A stretch of 64,000 nt of DNA from Flavobacterium swingsii (lineage in GTDB: Bacteria; Bacteroidota; Bacteroidia; Flavobacteriales; Flavobacteriaceae), in NCBI RefSeq assembly GCF_900111965.1, contig NZ_FOJT01000001.1, positions 186,001 to 250,000 on the forward strand. The letters are read 5' to 3'. The notes below the pieces were generated by a model. That model worked only from the letters and a program-made list of their open reading frames with translations. It was not told the origin of the DNA and did no database searches. Made by a program: the position numbers and the translations under genes. This document shows positions 43,255 to 51,174 of this stretch, one piece after another (position 1 is the first letter of the stretch; each line of letters opens with the position of its first letter).

Positions 43255-44172
43255 ATGAAACATCTAATCTTAATTTTCCTCTTAGCATTTAGTATTTCGA
43301 TATTCAGCCAGAATAATGATACTATTGCTTTAGAGGAAAATCAGAAAACCGTAAAACTATCGAGCAAAATTACCGATTGTGAAGATGTAACTCTTCAGAA
43401 TGTTAACGTTGTTAATTTAACTTCCGGAGAAGAAAATCTTTCAGATGGTAATGGAAACTATACAATTAGCGTTCGTAAAAATGAAGTTTTATTGTTTTCA
43501 TTAAACGGATTTATATCGCAAAAAGTTGTTTTTGAAAATCAGAAGGAAATAAATATTTCATTGAAAGTGAAACAAAGACCACATGAAATGATGGTTAAAA
43601 AACCAGTCATTTATCTTTATCCAACTCATAAAACCAACATTCATTTGGTTTTAGATTTTAAAGGACAATTGCTGACTACTTTCCCAAAATATGAAAATAA
43701 TTGGCAAGTAACAGCGTATCCCGATGGTCGTATTTTTGATAAAAAAACGAATCGCTTTTATAACTCATTGTTTTGGGATGGAAACATTATTTTTCCGGAA
43801 GGTCATTACGATTATAAAAGCGGATTTGTGGTTTCAAAAAAGGATTTAACCAGTTTTTTAATTCAAAAATTAGAAAATATTGGATTAAACACGACTGAAA
43901 CCAACGATTTTGTTCAGTATTGGCTTCCTATTTTAGAAAAGAATGAGTTTAATTTTATTCACTTTCGTGTAAATAATGATTACGATGTGATTTCTAAAAA
44001 TAATATCACTCCAAAACCAGATACGTCAATTAGAGTTTTTATGGATTTTTATGCTTTGGATAAACCAAAAATAATTCCCGAACAAATCCTACGAAAAACC
44101 GAAAGAAAAGGGTTTACTCTTGTAGAATGGGGAGGCTCTGATGTTAGTAATGCAATGAAAAGTAATTTATAA
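43255..44172 (+). CDS. Secreted protein with carboxypeptidase-regulatory-like domain
   Basis: 305 residues. Signal peptide (about 1-19, ending IFSQ). Residues about 30-105 are a CarboxypepD_reg-like fold (DCEDVTLQNVNVVNLTSGEE, LSDGNGNYTISVRKNEVLLF). The following 200 residues, starting KKPVIYLYPTHKTNIHLVLD, contain many aromatic residues (WQVTAYPDGRIFD, FVQYWLPILEKNEFNFIHFR) and are not assigned to a family I can name. Starts 3 bp after the VWA gene; last gene of the operon before a terminator. Confidence 0.75.
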   Translation: MKHLILIFLLAFSISIFSQNNDTIALEENQKTVKLSSKITDCEDVTLQNVNVVNLTSGEENLSDGNGNYTISVRKNEVLLFSLNGFISQKVVFENQKEINISLKVKQRPHEMMVKKPVIYLYPTHKTNIHLVLDFKGQLLTTFPKYENNWQVTAYPDGRIFDKKTNRFYNSLFWDGNIIFPEGHYDYKSGFVVSKKDLTSFLIQKLENIGLNTTETNDFVQYWLPILEKNEFNFIHFRVNNDYDVISKNNITPKPDTSIRVFMDFYALDKPKIIPEQILRKTERKGFTLVEWGGSDVSNAMKSNL

Positions 44173-44176
44173 AAAG

Positions 44177-44217
44177 AAAAAAGCCAATAGTTTTGATAAC
44201 AACTATTGGCTTTTTTT
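44177..44217. terminator. Terminator after the VWA operon
   Basis: AAAAAAGCCAATAGTT and AACTATTGGCTTTTTT around TTGATAAC. The inner GCCAATAGTT stem is the same as in the hairpin at 39696-39753, so the operon is bracketed by twin stems. Confidence 0.9.
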
Positions 44218-44249
44218 CTTTTGGCTAATGCTTTTTGGCTTTTGCCTAA

Positions 44250-45884
44250 TTATTTTTCAATTTCTCTCATACTATCCATTTTCTTGTGGGCTAAGAAACC
44301 AGAAATATCTTCGAAATGCTCTTTGACACGCTTGTTACCAAATTCAAAAACTTTGGTTGCCAATCCGTCCAAGAAATCACGATCGTGAGAAACAAGAATT
44401 AATGTTCCGTCGAAATCACGCAACGCTTCTTTAATAATATCTTTGGTTTTCATATCCAAATGATTAGAAGGTTCATCTAGAATCAATAAATTAACAGGTT
44501 CTAGCAATAATTTTATCATTGCCAAACGCGTTTTTTCTCCACCAGAAAGTACTTTTACTTTTTTGGTAATATCATCACCTTGAAACATAAAGGCTCCTAA
44601 AATATCTTTTATTTTGGTACGAACATCACCAACGGCAATATCATCAATAGTAGAAAATATGGTACCATTCTCGTCTAATAATGAGGCTTGATTTTGAGCA
44701 AAATAACCAATTTGAGAGTTATGACCGATTTCGACCGAACCAGAATTGATTTCAATTTCTTTCATTATGGCTTTAATCATGGTCGATTTTCCTTCTCCAT
44801 TTTTACCCACAAAAGCTACTTTTTCGCCACGTTCTATAACAATATTTGCGTCTTGAAAAATAACTTTATCCCCGTAAGATTTCGTCATATCTTTTACAAC
44901 TACAGGATATTGACCTGAACGAACGGCTGGTGGAAATTTAAGTTTCAATGCAGAAGTATCAACCTCATCAACCTGAACAATAACTAATTTTTCTAACATT
45001 TTAACACGAGATTGAACCGCATCAGTTTTAGAAAATGTTCCTTTGAAACGGTCGATAAAAGTTCTGTTATCGGCAATCATTCGTTGTTGCTCGTCGTAAG
45101 CTTTTTGCTGATGAATTCTTCGGTCTTTTCTGAGTTCTAAATAATGAGAATATTTTGCTTTATAGTCGTAAATTCTTCCCATCGTGACTTCGATAGTACG
45201 ATTTGTGATATTATCGACAAACGCTCTATCGTGCGAAATTACCACAACCGCTTTGGCAGAATTTATCAAGAAATCCTCTAACCATTGGATACTTTCGATA
45301 TCCATGTGATTGGTTGGCTCATCTAATAAAATTAAATCTGGTTTTTGTAATAAGATTTTTGCTAGTTCGATTCGCATTCTCCAACCTCCAGAAAACTCTG
45401 AAGTTTGGCGTGTAAAATCTTCACGCATAAATCCTAAACCAGTTAAAATTTTCTCAACTTCGGCTTCATAATTTATTTCTTCGATAGCATAAAATTTCTC
45501 AGATAAGTCCGAAACTCTTTCAATCAATTTCATGTAATCGTCACTTTCGTAATCGGTACGAACGGTTAATTGCTCGTTTATTTCGTCGATTTCGGCTTTC
45601 ATGGCAAAAACTTCTCCGAATGCTTTCGAAGTTTCTTCCATAACCGTAGCGCCATCGGTAGTTAGCAAATGCTGAGGTAAATAGGCCACGACTGCGTCTT
45701 TTGGAGCCGACACATTTCCTGTTGATGGTTTACTTTGACCCGAAATTATTTTTAATAACGTAGATTTTCCTGCACCATTCTTACCCATTAAGGCAATTTT
45801 GTCATTTTCATTGATAGCAAAAGAAACATCGCTAAATAAAGTGGTTCCGCCAAATTGTACGGAAATATCGTTTACTGTAATCAT
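44250..45884 (-). CDS. ABC-F ATPase (YbiT/EttA-like)
   Basis: 544 residues, two ABC domains without membrane part. Domain 1: MGKNGAGKSTLLKIISGQ (about residues 33-50) and FSGGWRMRIELAKILLQKPD with LDEPTNHMDIESIQWLE. Domain 2: GKNGEGKSTMIKAI, LSGGEKTRLAMIKLLLEPVN, LDEPSNHLDMKTKD. Linker about 240-310 (PtIM) with KYSHYLELRKDRRIHQQKAY. Acts on the ribosome; the exact ABC-F class is not certain. It has a full promoter at 45919-45948 and is convergent with the VWA operon. Confidence 0.92.
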   Translation of the reverse strand: MITVNDISVQFGGTTLFSDVSFAINENDKIALMGKNGAGKSTLLKIISGQSKPSTGNVSAPKDAVVAYLPQHLLTTDGATVMEETSKAFGEVFAMKAEIDEINEQLTVRTDYESDDYMKLIERVSDLSEKFYAIEEINYEAEVEKILTGLGFMREDFTRQTSEFSGGWRMRIELAKILLQKPDLILLDEPTNHMDIESIQWLEDFLINSAKAVVVISHDRAFVDNITNRTIEVTMGRIYDYKAKYSHYLELRKDRRIHQQKAYDEQQRMIADNRTFIDRFKGTFSKTDAVQSRVKMLEKLVIVQVDEVDTSALKLKFPPAVRSGQYPVVVKDMTKSYGDKVIFQDANIVIERGEKVAFVGKNGEGKSTMIKAIMKEIEINSGSVEIGHNSQIGYFAQNQASLLDENGTIFSTIDDIAVGDVRTKIKDILGAFMFQGDDITKKVKVLSGGEKTRLAMIKLLLEPVNLLILDEPSNHLDMKTKDIIKEALRDFDGTLILVSHDRDFLDGLATKVFEFGNKRVKEHFEDISGFLAHKKMDSMREIEK

Positions 45885-45918
45885 TTTCGGTTATTTTTTA
45901 ATCGCTTTTTTGAAGCTG

Positions 45919-45948
45919 CAAAGATAGATTAATTAAGGAATTTGACAA
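45919..45948 (-). promoter_or_regulatory. Promoter of the second ABC-F gene
   Basis: Minus strand TTG (45948-45946), 19-bp spacer, TATCTTTG (45926-45919), 34 bp before the ATG. An exact match to the Bacteroidetes consensus. Confidence 0.7.
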
Positions 45949-46015
45949 TTTTAAAAATGAATTTGAATTATGAAAAAAAGAATTCGGATATTTGATTTTT
46001 AATATATTAAAAACA

Positions 46016-46501
46016 ATGAACATTCTTTATCTGCACGGACTTGACAGTAATTTAAGCGACGAAAAAAATCTTGTTTTGGAACCATTCGGAAATATTATTG
46101 CTCCAAATTTAGATTACAGAGCAAATCCTAACATGATTGAAACTTTGTATACTGAATATAAAAACCAAAATATAGATGCAATTATTGGCAGTAGTATGGG
46201 CGGTTTTGCAGGTTTTTATCTTTCCAAATTAATGCAAATTCCTGCTTTGTTATTTAATCCAGCTTTGCCTTATCGGACTTCTGTTTTACAAAATATTCCA
46301 ATTATTAATGACGACCACAATCATTTGTTACAAATTGTAATTGGAAACCAAGATGATGTAATTTTGGCAAAAGATAATCTTAATTTTATCATGAAATTAT
46401 TGCCGCTAAAAAACAATTTCAGATTACACCTTCTCAGCGAATTGGGTCATGGAATTCCTTTGGATGTTTTTGAGAGCGAAGTAAATTCGTTTTTTAAATA
46501 A
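46016..46501 (+). CDS. YqiA/YcfP-like alpha/beta hydrolase
   Basis: 161 residues from ATG 46016 (MNILYLHGLDSNLSDEKN), preferred over an in-frame start 24 bp earlier. Short alpha/beta-hydrolase: LHGLDSN oxyanion region, nucleophile elbow GSSMGGFAGFY (about residues 60-70), acid loop NQDDVIL and the catalytic His in LGHGIPL (about 148). Members of this family hydrolyse esters; the physiological substrate is unknown. Ends in a terminator that overlaps the convergent fic gene. Confidence 0.87.
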   Translation: MNILYLHGLDSNLSDEKNLVLEPFGNIIAPNLDYRANPNMIETLYTEYKNQNIDAIIGSSMGGFAGFYLSKLMQIPALLFNPALPYRTSVLQNIPIINDDHNHLLQIVIGNQDDVILAKDNLNFIMKLLPLKNNFRLHLLSELGHGIPLDVFESEVNSFFK

Positions 46502-46527
46502 AAAGACCACTTTACAGCAGTCTTTTT
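46500..46527. terminator. Terminator overlapping the fic stop codon
   Basis: AAAAAGAC and GTCTTTTT arms around 12 nt. The right arm and loop are inside the 3' end of the convergent fic coding sequence (stop 46512). Confidence 0.6.
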
Positions 46528-47471
46528 CGTTGTCTATTTTCTATATAATTATCGATAGCTTTTTTTGTAGTAAGCCAATTTCGACCTTCTTTATAAGCAT
46601 CTATTTTTCCTTGACGTGCCAACAAACTAATATATTCCTGACCATAAGGCGAACTAGGCTCACTTACAATATTTGAAATCGTATCGTATTCCTCTTCGTT
46701 ATCAGGTAAAGCATTCAAATAAATATTTAGCGTTCTTTCTTGCGCCTGACACATAAGCAAAATTAACTTTTGATAATTGCCATTATTAGCCTGATTGAGA
46801 GCTTCATAATATTTTTTTCGATCATTTTTAAGAATAATGGCTGGCGGAAAACCTTTTTTCATCAATAATAAATTCATAGCCAGACGAACTGTTCGACCGT
46901 TTCCATCAAAAAAAGGATGAATCCAAACAAACTTATGATGAAAAATAGTAGCCAACTCGATATCATTCATTCCTAATGGATTGGTATTGATAAAATTGAC
47001 CAATTCATCTAACAAATCTGAAACCTTATTTGCATTTGGAGGAACAAAATTTGCACCTGAAATACGAACACCACCATTTCTAATTCGACCTGCAAAATCA
47101 TCTTCAATAGTTCTTAAAACATAACCATGCAAAGACAAAATATCGATGCTTCGCAAATTGTAATCTTCATTGATAATAGAATACAAATAATTGATAGCTT
47201 TTTCGTGATTTTTAGCCTCAAAATGTTCTCGAAGTGACTTTCCTCTTATAGTGATTCCATCTTGGAGAACCATTTGAGTTTCCTGTAAACTCAGCGTATT
47301 CCCTTCAATACTATTCGAATTATAAGTCCATTCGACAGAAAGCGCTTCTTTAATTTTACTTAAAGCACTGTTTGACAAAGGTCTGTTTTTAGAAAGCATC
47401 GCTTGTTTGTCATACAATCTTTCGAAAGTTGACTCAAAATCCGGCAAGTATGTTCTATTTATATTCCACAT
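46512..47471 (-). CDS. Fic-family protein with C-terminal HTH
   Basis: 319 residues. Fic core motif HPFFDGNGRTVRLAMN starts at His185, complete for AMP transfer. An inhibitory-helix motif SNSIEGN lies at about 52-58 (the class II position, N-terminal), so activity should be self-inhibited. The C-terminal 50 residues (EYISLLARQGKIDAYKEGRN, WLTTKKAIDNYI) look like an excisionase-type winged HTH, suggesting DNA binding. It AMPylates an unknown target protein. A palindromic operator sits in its promoter. No partner antitoxin is adjacent. Confidence 0.92.
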   Translation of the reverse strand: MWNINRTYLPDFESTFERLYDKQAMLSKNRPLSNSALSKIKEALSVEWTYNSNSIEGNTLSLQETQMVLQDGITIRGKSLREHFEAKNHEKAINYLYSIINEDYNLRSIDILSLHGYVLRTIEDDFAGRIRNGGVRISGANFVPPNANKVSDLLDELVNFINTNPLGMNDIELATIFHHKFVWIHPFFDGNGRTVRLAMNLLLMKKGFPPAIILKNDRKKYYEALNQANNGNYQKLILLMCQAQERTLNIYLNALPDNEEEYDTISNIVSEPSSPYGQEYISLLARQGKIDAYKEGRNWLTTKKAIDNYIENRQRKRLL

Positions 47472-47478
47472 AACACCA

Positions 47479-47527
47479 CAAATATACTAATATCGGTTAG
47501 ATTAAAAAATTATTTTATCCGATATTA
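47479..47527 (-). promoter_or_regulatory. fic promoter with inverted-repeat operator
   Basis: Minus strand TATATTTG (-7 box, 47486-47479). Inverted words AATATCGG (47489-47496) and CCGATATT (47519-47526) flank the spacer and the place of the -33 box; similarity extends to TAATATCGGNTA. Binding here would block the promoter. Self-binding by the Fic HTH is a hypothesis. Confidence 0.55.
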
Positions 47528-47531
47528 AAAA

Positions 47532-47583
47532 TTTAAACATAAAAAAAGTCAAAATAATTATTTTGACTTTTTTTATGTTTAAA
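47532..47583. terminator. 52-bp perfect palindrome after DUF2007 gene
   Basis: Each half is 26 bp: TTTAAACAT, seven A, GTCAAAATAA and its exact inverse. The TAA stop of the DUF2007 gene lies within it. Terminator for the minus-strand genes; the T-run also works on the + strand. Confidence 0.9.
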
Positions 47584-47797
47584 TACTCATTCTAAATTCT
47601 TCGATTACTGGATTTGCTTTTCCAAAATCGATTTCTTGAATAAAAACTTCTACCGCTTGGTCAGCAGTACCAAAACCTGCTAATTTAGCCGATTGAATGT
47701 TATTTTTTATAATTGTATTTACACCAACTGCTTCAATTTTTGCTTGTAATGCTTGTGCTAAAATTTCGCTTCCCGAAAATATTTTCATCAATCCCAT
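47579..47797 (-). CDS. DUF2007 protein
   Basis: 72 residues: MGLMKIFSGSEILAQALQAK at the start, then IEAVGVNTIIKNN, and QAVEVFIQEIDFGKANPVIE near the end. A small ferredoxin-like signal-transducing-type domain (DUF2007, PII-like size). A start three codons later (MKIFSG) is equally possible. 18 bp after the half DEAD-box gene, so co-transcribed. Function unknown. Confidence 0.88.
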   Translation of the reverse strand: MGLMKIFSGSEILAQALQAKIEAVGVNTIIKNNIQSAKLAGFGTADQAVEVFIQEIDFGKANPVIEEFRMSI

Positions 47798-47815
47798 ATC
47801 CTATTTTATTTTAAA

Positions 47816-48469
47816 TTAATCTTCGCTTTCTTCTTCTTCATCCTCATCTTCGTCTTCTTCGTCCATTTCGAAAAACAAAGGTTCTATCATTATTTTATCT
47901 GCCAGAGATTCTACTCTTTCCGTTAAATCGGTTGTAAAAAAAAGACGCTGTGTTTTATCGATACTATTTGACAAACGGTGAATGACAGCGTCCATACGGT
48001 TTCTGAAAAGAATATCAGCATCATCGACCACAAACATTTTTACTGTACTAATATTAAATCCTGCCGAAGCAAACATGGCATTTATCCTATTTGGTGTTCC
48101 AATAAGTACATCTAATCCTAACGAAATGATGTTTTTATCATAATCGATATCACCTTTGTCATGAACTCCTAAAATGCTTAAATCATGATATTTTGCATAC
48201 TTTAAGAACATTTCTTCCATTTCTAGAACACGTTCTTTGTTTTCAACAATGATTAACGCTCTGGTACTTTCACCAATGGATTTCTCCATTCGCTGAATGA
48301 CATTAATAATTATTGTTGTCGATTTTCCAGAACCTTTTGGCGCTACTACAACTGCATCGGCACCACTTTTTATAGTGCTAAATGTTTCTTGTTGCAACTC
48401 ATTGGCTTCGGTTAGACCGTTTTCGATAAGTGCTTGTTGCAGGTTTTCGTTTATTTTCTTTAGTTTCAT
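47816..48469 (-). CDS. Half DEAD-box protein (N-terminal RecA domain only)
   Basis: 217 residues. Q-motif-like NELQQETFSTIKSGADAVVV, Walker A APKGSGKSTTIII (about residues 43-55), GTPNRINAM (motif Ib) and motif II VVDDADILF (about residue 150), that is DDAD and not DEAD; motif III is TTD. After it the chain ends in an acidic tail (EEDEDEDEEEESED). The second RecA domain needed for helicase activity is absent. It may bind RNA or work with a partner; ATPase activity is uncertain. Confidence 0.85.
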   Translation of the reverse strand: MKLKKINENLQQALIENGLTEANELQQETFSTIKSGADAVVVAPKGSGKSTTIIINVIQRMEKSIGESTRALIIVENKERVLEMEEMFLKYAKYHDLSILGVHDKGDIDYDKNIISLGLDVLIGTPNRINAMFASAGFNISTVKMFVVDDADILFRNRMDAVIHRLSNSIDKTQRLFFTTDLTERVESLADKIMIEPLFFEMDEEDEDEDEEEESED

Positions 48470-48518
48470 TTTTTATGATTCAAAGATTAAAAATTAAAAT
48501 TCTCAATCTTTTAATTTA

Positions 48519-49682
48519 TTATTTACTTGCAAACAGTTTTACATCGTCTTCAGAAATTTCGTTTCCACCTAAAATAATTAAGCGTTCTACTACGTTTCTT
48601 AGTTCCCGAATATTTCCTGTCCAATCATATTCTTGTAATAATTTTATAGCTTGTTTTGAGAATTTTTTTGATGAGTTTCCTTGTTCTGAGGCAATCTTAT
48701 CATTGAAATATTCTATTAATAACGGAATATCATCACGACGCTCATTTAAAGCTGGGACTTTTATCAAAATTACCGCCAAACGATGGTATAAATCCTCACG
48801 GAAACGACCTTCGGCAATTTCTACTTTTAAATCTTTATTGGTTGCCGCTACGACACGAACATTTACTTTGATGTCTTTGTCCGCTCCTACTCTTTGTATC
48901 AAACTTTCTTGCAAAGCTCTTAAAACCTTGGCTTGCGCCGAAAGACTCATATCTCCTATTTCATCAAGAAAAATAGTTCCACCATCGGCGGCTTCAAATT
49001 TTCCTGCTCTGTCTTTTACTGCCGATGTAAACGCTCCTTTTACGTGTCCAAATAATTCACTTTCTATCAATTCTGATGGAATGGCTGCACAGTTTACTTC
49101 AATTATAGGAAAATTTGCTCTTTCGCTTTTTTCGTGTAATTGATGCGCTACGAGTTCTTTTCCTGTTCCATTTGGTCCAGTTATAAGTACACGAGCTTCG
49201 GTTAGTGCTACTTTTTCAATCATGTCTTTTATATGATTGATGGGTTGGCTCTCGCCTATCATTTCGTAGTTTTTAGAAACTTTCTTTTTTAGAATTTTGT
49301 TTTCTACAACCAACTTCGTTTTGTCTAAAGCGTTGCGAACAGTATTTAACAGACGGTTTAAATCTGGTGGTTTTGATATATAATCGAAAGCACCCAAACG
49401 CATTGTATTTACAGCAGTTTCTAGATCTCCGTGACCAGAAATCATAACCATTTGTATTTCGGGTTTTATTTTTTTTGCGGCTTCAAGAACCTCGACACCG
49501 TCCATTTTTGGCATTTTGATATCACAAAGAACTAAATCGTAGTCTTCGTTTTTTATTTTTTCCAGACCTTGTATGCCGTCTTCAGCTTCGTCAACAATAT
49601 ATGTATCGCTTTCTTCGGTTAGTATTTTGGTTAATACCCGTCGGATTGCTGGTTCGTCTTCGATGATAAGGATTTTTGACAT
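48519..49682 (-). CDS. Sigma-54-type response regulator lacking HTH
   Basis: 387 residues from ATG 49682 (MSKILIIEDEPAIRRVL). Receiver domain with phospho-Asp in YDLVLCDIKMPKMDG (about residue 52). The AAA+ domain has Walker A GPNGTGKELVA, FGHVKGAFTSAVKDRAG where sigma-54 activators have GAFTGA, Walker B GGTIFLDEIGDMSL and FREDLYHRLAVI. The end is at NEISEDDVKLFASK; the usual Fis-type DNA-binding domain is not present. Such a protein might activate from solution or do something else. AtoC/NtrC-like otherwise. Confidence 0.87.
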   Translation of the reverse strand: MSKILIIEDEPAIRRVLTKILTEESDTYIVDEAEDGIQGLEKIKNEDYDLVLCDIKMPKMDGVEVLEAAKKIKPEIQMVMISGHGDLETAVNTMRLGAFDYISKPPDLNRLLNTVRNALDKTKLVVENKILKKKVSKNYEMIGESQPINHIKDMIEKVALTEARVLITGPNGTGKELVAHQLHEKSERANFPIIEVNCAAIPSELIESELFGHVKGAFTSAVKDRAGKFEAADGGTIFLDEIGDMSLSAQAKVLRALQESLIQRVGADKDIKVNVRVVAATNKDLKVEIAEGRFREDLYHRLAVILIKVPALNERRDDIPLLIEYFNDKIASEQGNSSKKFSKQAIKLLQEYDWTGNIRELRNVVERLIILGGNEISEDDVKLFASK

Positions 49683-49742
49683 CTGTTTCTTTGTTGATTC
49701 GGTTATTCTTTTAATCGCCAAAAGTACGAAAAAATTTCTCTT

Positions 49743-49816
49743 TAGCCCTGATGGAAGTGGAAATCCTTGTCTCGTTTTTTTGACGAGACAAGATTGTAAC
49801 GGACAGCAGGAATATG
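49743..49816 (+). repeat. Dispersed hairpin element, copy F
   Basis: TAGCCCTGATGGAAGTGG, AAATC, hairpin CTTGTCTCGT / ACGAGACAAG with a T-rich loop, ATTGTAACGGACAGCAGG. The shortest copy. On the minus strand it follows the exporter permease gene by about 54 bp. Confidence 0.8.
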
Positions 49817-49869
49817 GTTTGCTGAAAATGCCCGAGCGATTCGCTCCCGATTTTCCAAATTACCTAATT

Positions 49870-51174
49870 CTAATATTTAAGCCATTTGTATAATTCTTTC
49901 CATGTTGGTTTTTTGCCATACATTAGGATTCCTATTCTATATATTTTTGAAGCAAACCAGACTACGCCTAGGAATGTTGCAAATAATATGGTGATAGATA
50001 GCGCTAATTGCCACCATGGCACGCCAAACGGGATTCGCATTAGCATTACGATTGGTGATGTGAGTGGAATCATTGAAAAGACTGTAGCTACTGTTCCGTG
50101 CGGATCATTGACTACGGTAAAAAATCCGATGTAAACACCTAACATAAGTGGCATTATGATTGGCAATAAGAATTGTTGTGAATCAGTTTCGGAATCGACA
50201 GCGGCTCCGATAGCTGCGTAAAATGAGCTATAAAGGAAATAACCTCCTATGAAATATATTACAAAACAAGTGATTAGTGTTCCTAATGGTAAGTTGAAAA
50301 TTTCTTTGATGTAACTTTGCATTGTTGTTCCCAATTCATGCTGAACAGCATTCATCATAGCTGGATCGACGCTGGCTTGTGTTCCTGTTTGAATACCAAA
50401 AAATGCAGAAACTCCAAACAACAAAATGGCTCCTACGATTGCCCAAATGGCAAATTGTAGAATTCCTGCTAATGAATTTCCTATGATTTTTCCCATCATT
50501 AGTTGATACGGTTTTACCGATGAGATGATGATTTCGATAATTCGAGATGTTTTTTCTTCGATAACACTTCGCATTACAAAATTTCCATAAATAATAATGA
50601 ACATCATAATTAGATAACCAAATGAACCACCTATGATAATTTTCATTTCGTTGATACCTTTTATAGTGTCTTCTCCAGAAAATTTAGTTAAATGAATGTT
50701 AGAATCTACTTTTGCTTTTTCGATTTTATCGTAATCGAAACCTATCGTAGTCAGATTATTTTTGGTTAGTTTGGTATCGATTACTTTTTCCATTCCCATG
50801 ATGAATTCCATACTTGGGCTTTCATCTGAAATATATTCAACTTTAGAAGATAATTCCTGAATATCGGCTACTTTTGGAACAAAAATAAGTCCTTCGTAGT
50901 TCTTGCTTGCAGTATCTTTTGCCAATTGTAACGGCATTCCGGATAAATCGACGTAAGCGGTTTGTTTGGTGTTTTTGAAATCGGATTTTAAAACTCCTGA
51001 TTCGTCATGAATAGCGATTTTTGTTACCTCATCTTTATTCATACTAGCGAGATAGCCTACAAAAAATGACAATCCTACGATTAGTAATGGACTCAAAAAA
51101 GTCATTATAATAAATGATTTATTACGAACTTTTGCAATAAATTCTCTTTTTATGATCAATGATAATACTCCCAT
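49870..51174 (-). CDS. ABC-2 type permease (NatB-like)
   Basis: 434 residues. First membrane helix about 20-42 (FIIMTFLSPLLIVGLSFFVG), a periplasmic region (about 45-180), then five hydrophobic segments from FGYLIMMFIIIYGNFVMRSV onward. The RSVIEEKTSRIIEIIISSVK motif (about 200-219) is diagnostic of NatB/ABC-2 exporters. A start shared with the ATPase stop (one base overlap) indicates strict co-translation. Na+ or drug export is possible; substrate unknown. Confidence 0.9.
   Translation of the reverse strand: MGVLSLIIKREFIAKVRNKSFIIMTFLSPLLIVGLSFFVGYLASMNKDEVTKIAIHDESGVLKSDFKNTKQTAYVDLSGMPLQLAKDTASKNYEGLIFVPKVADIQELSSKVEYISDESPSMEFIMGMEKVIDTKLTKNNLTTIGFDYDKIEKAKVDSNIHLTKFSGEDTIKGINEMKIIIGGSFGYLIMMFIIIYGNFVMRSVIEEKTSRIIEIIISSVKPYQLMMGKIIGNSLAGILQFAIWAIVGAILLFGVSAFFGIQTGTQASVDPAMMNAVQHELGTTMQSYIKEIFNLPLGTLITCFVIYFIGGYFLYSSFYAAIGAAVDSETDSQQFLLPIIMPLMLGVYIGFFTVVNDPHGTVATVFSMIPLTSPIVMLMRIPFGVPWWQLALSITILFATFLGVVWFASKIYRIGILMYGKKPTWKELYKWLKY

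Noticed and set aside
46512..47471. Fic as half of a toxin-antitoxin pair
   Set aside because: No small antitoxin gene is adjacent; the inhibitory motif is in the same chain.
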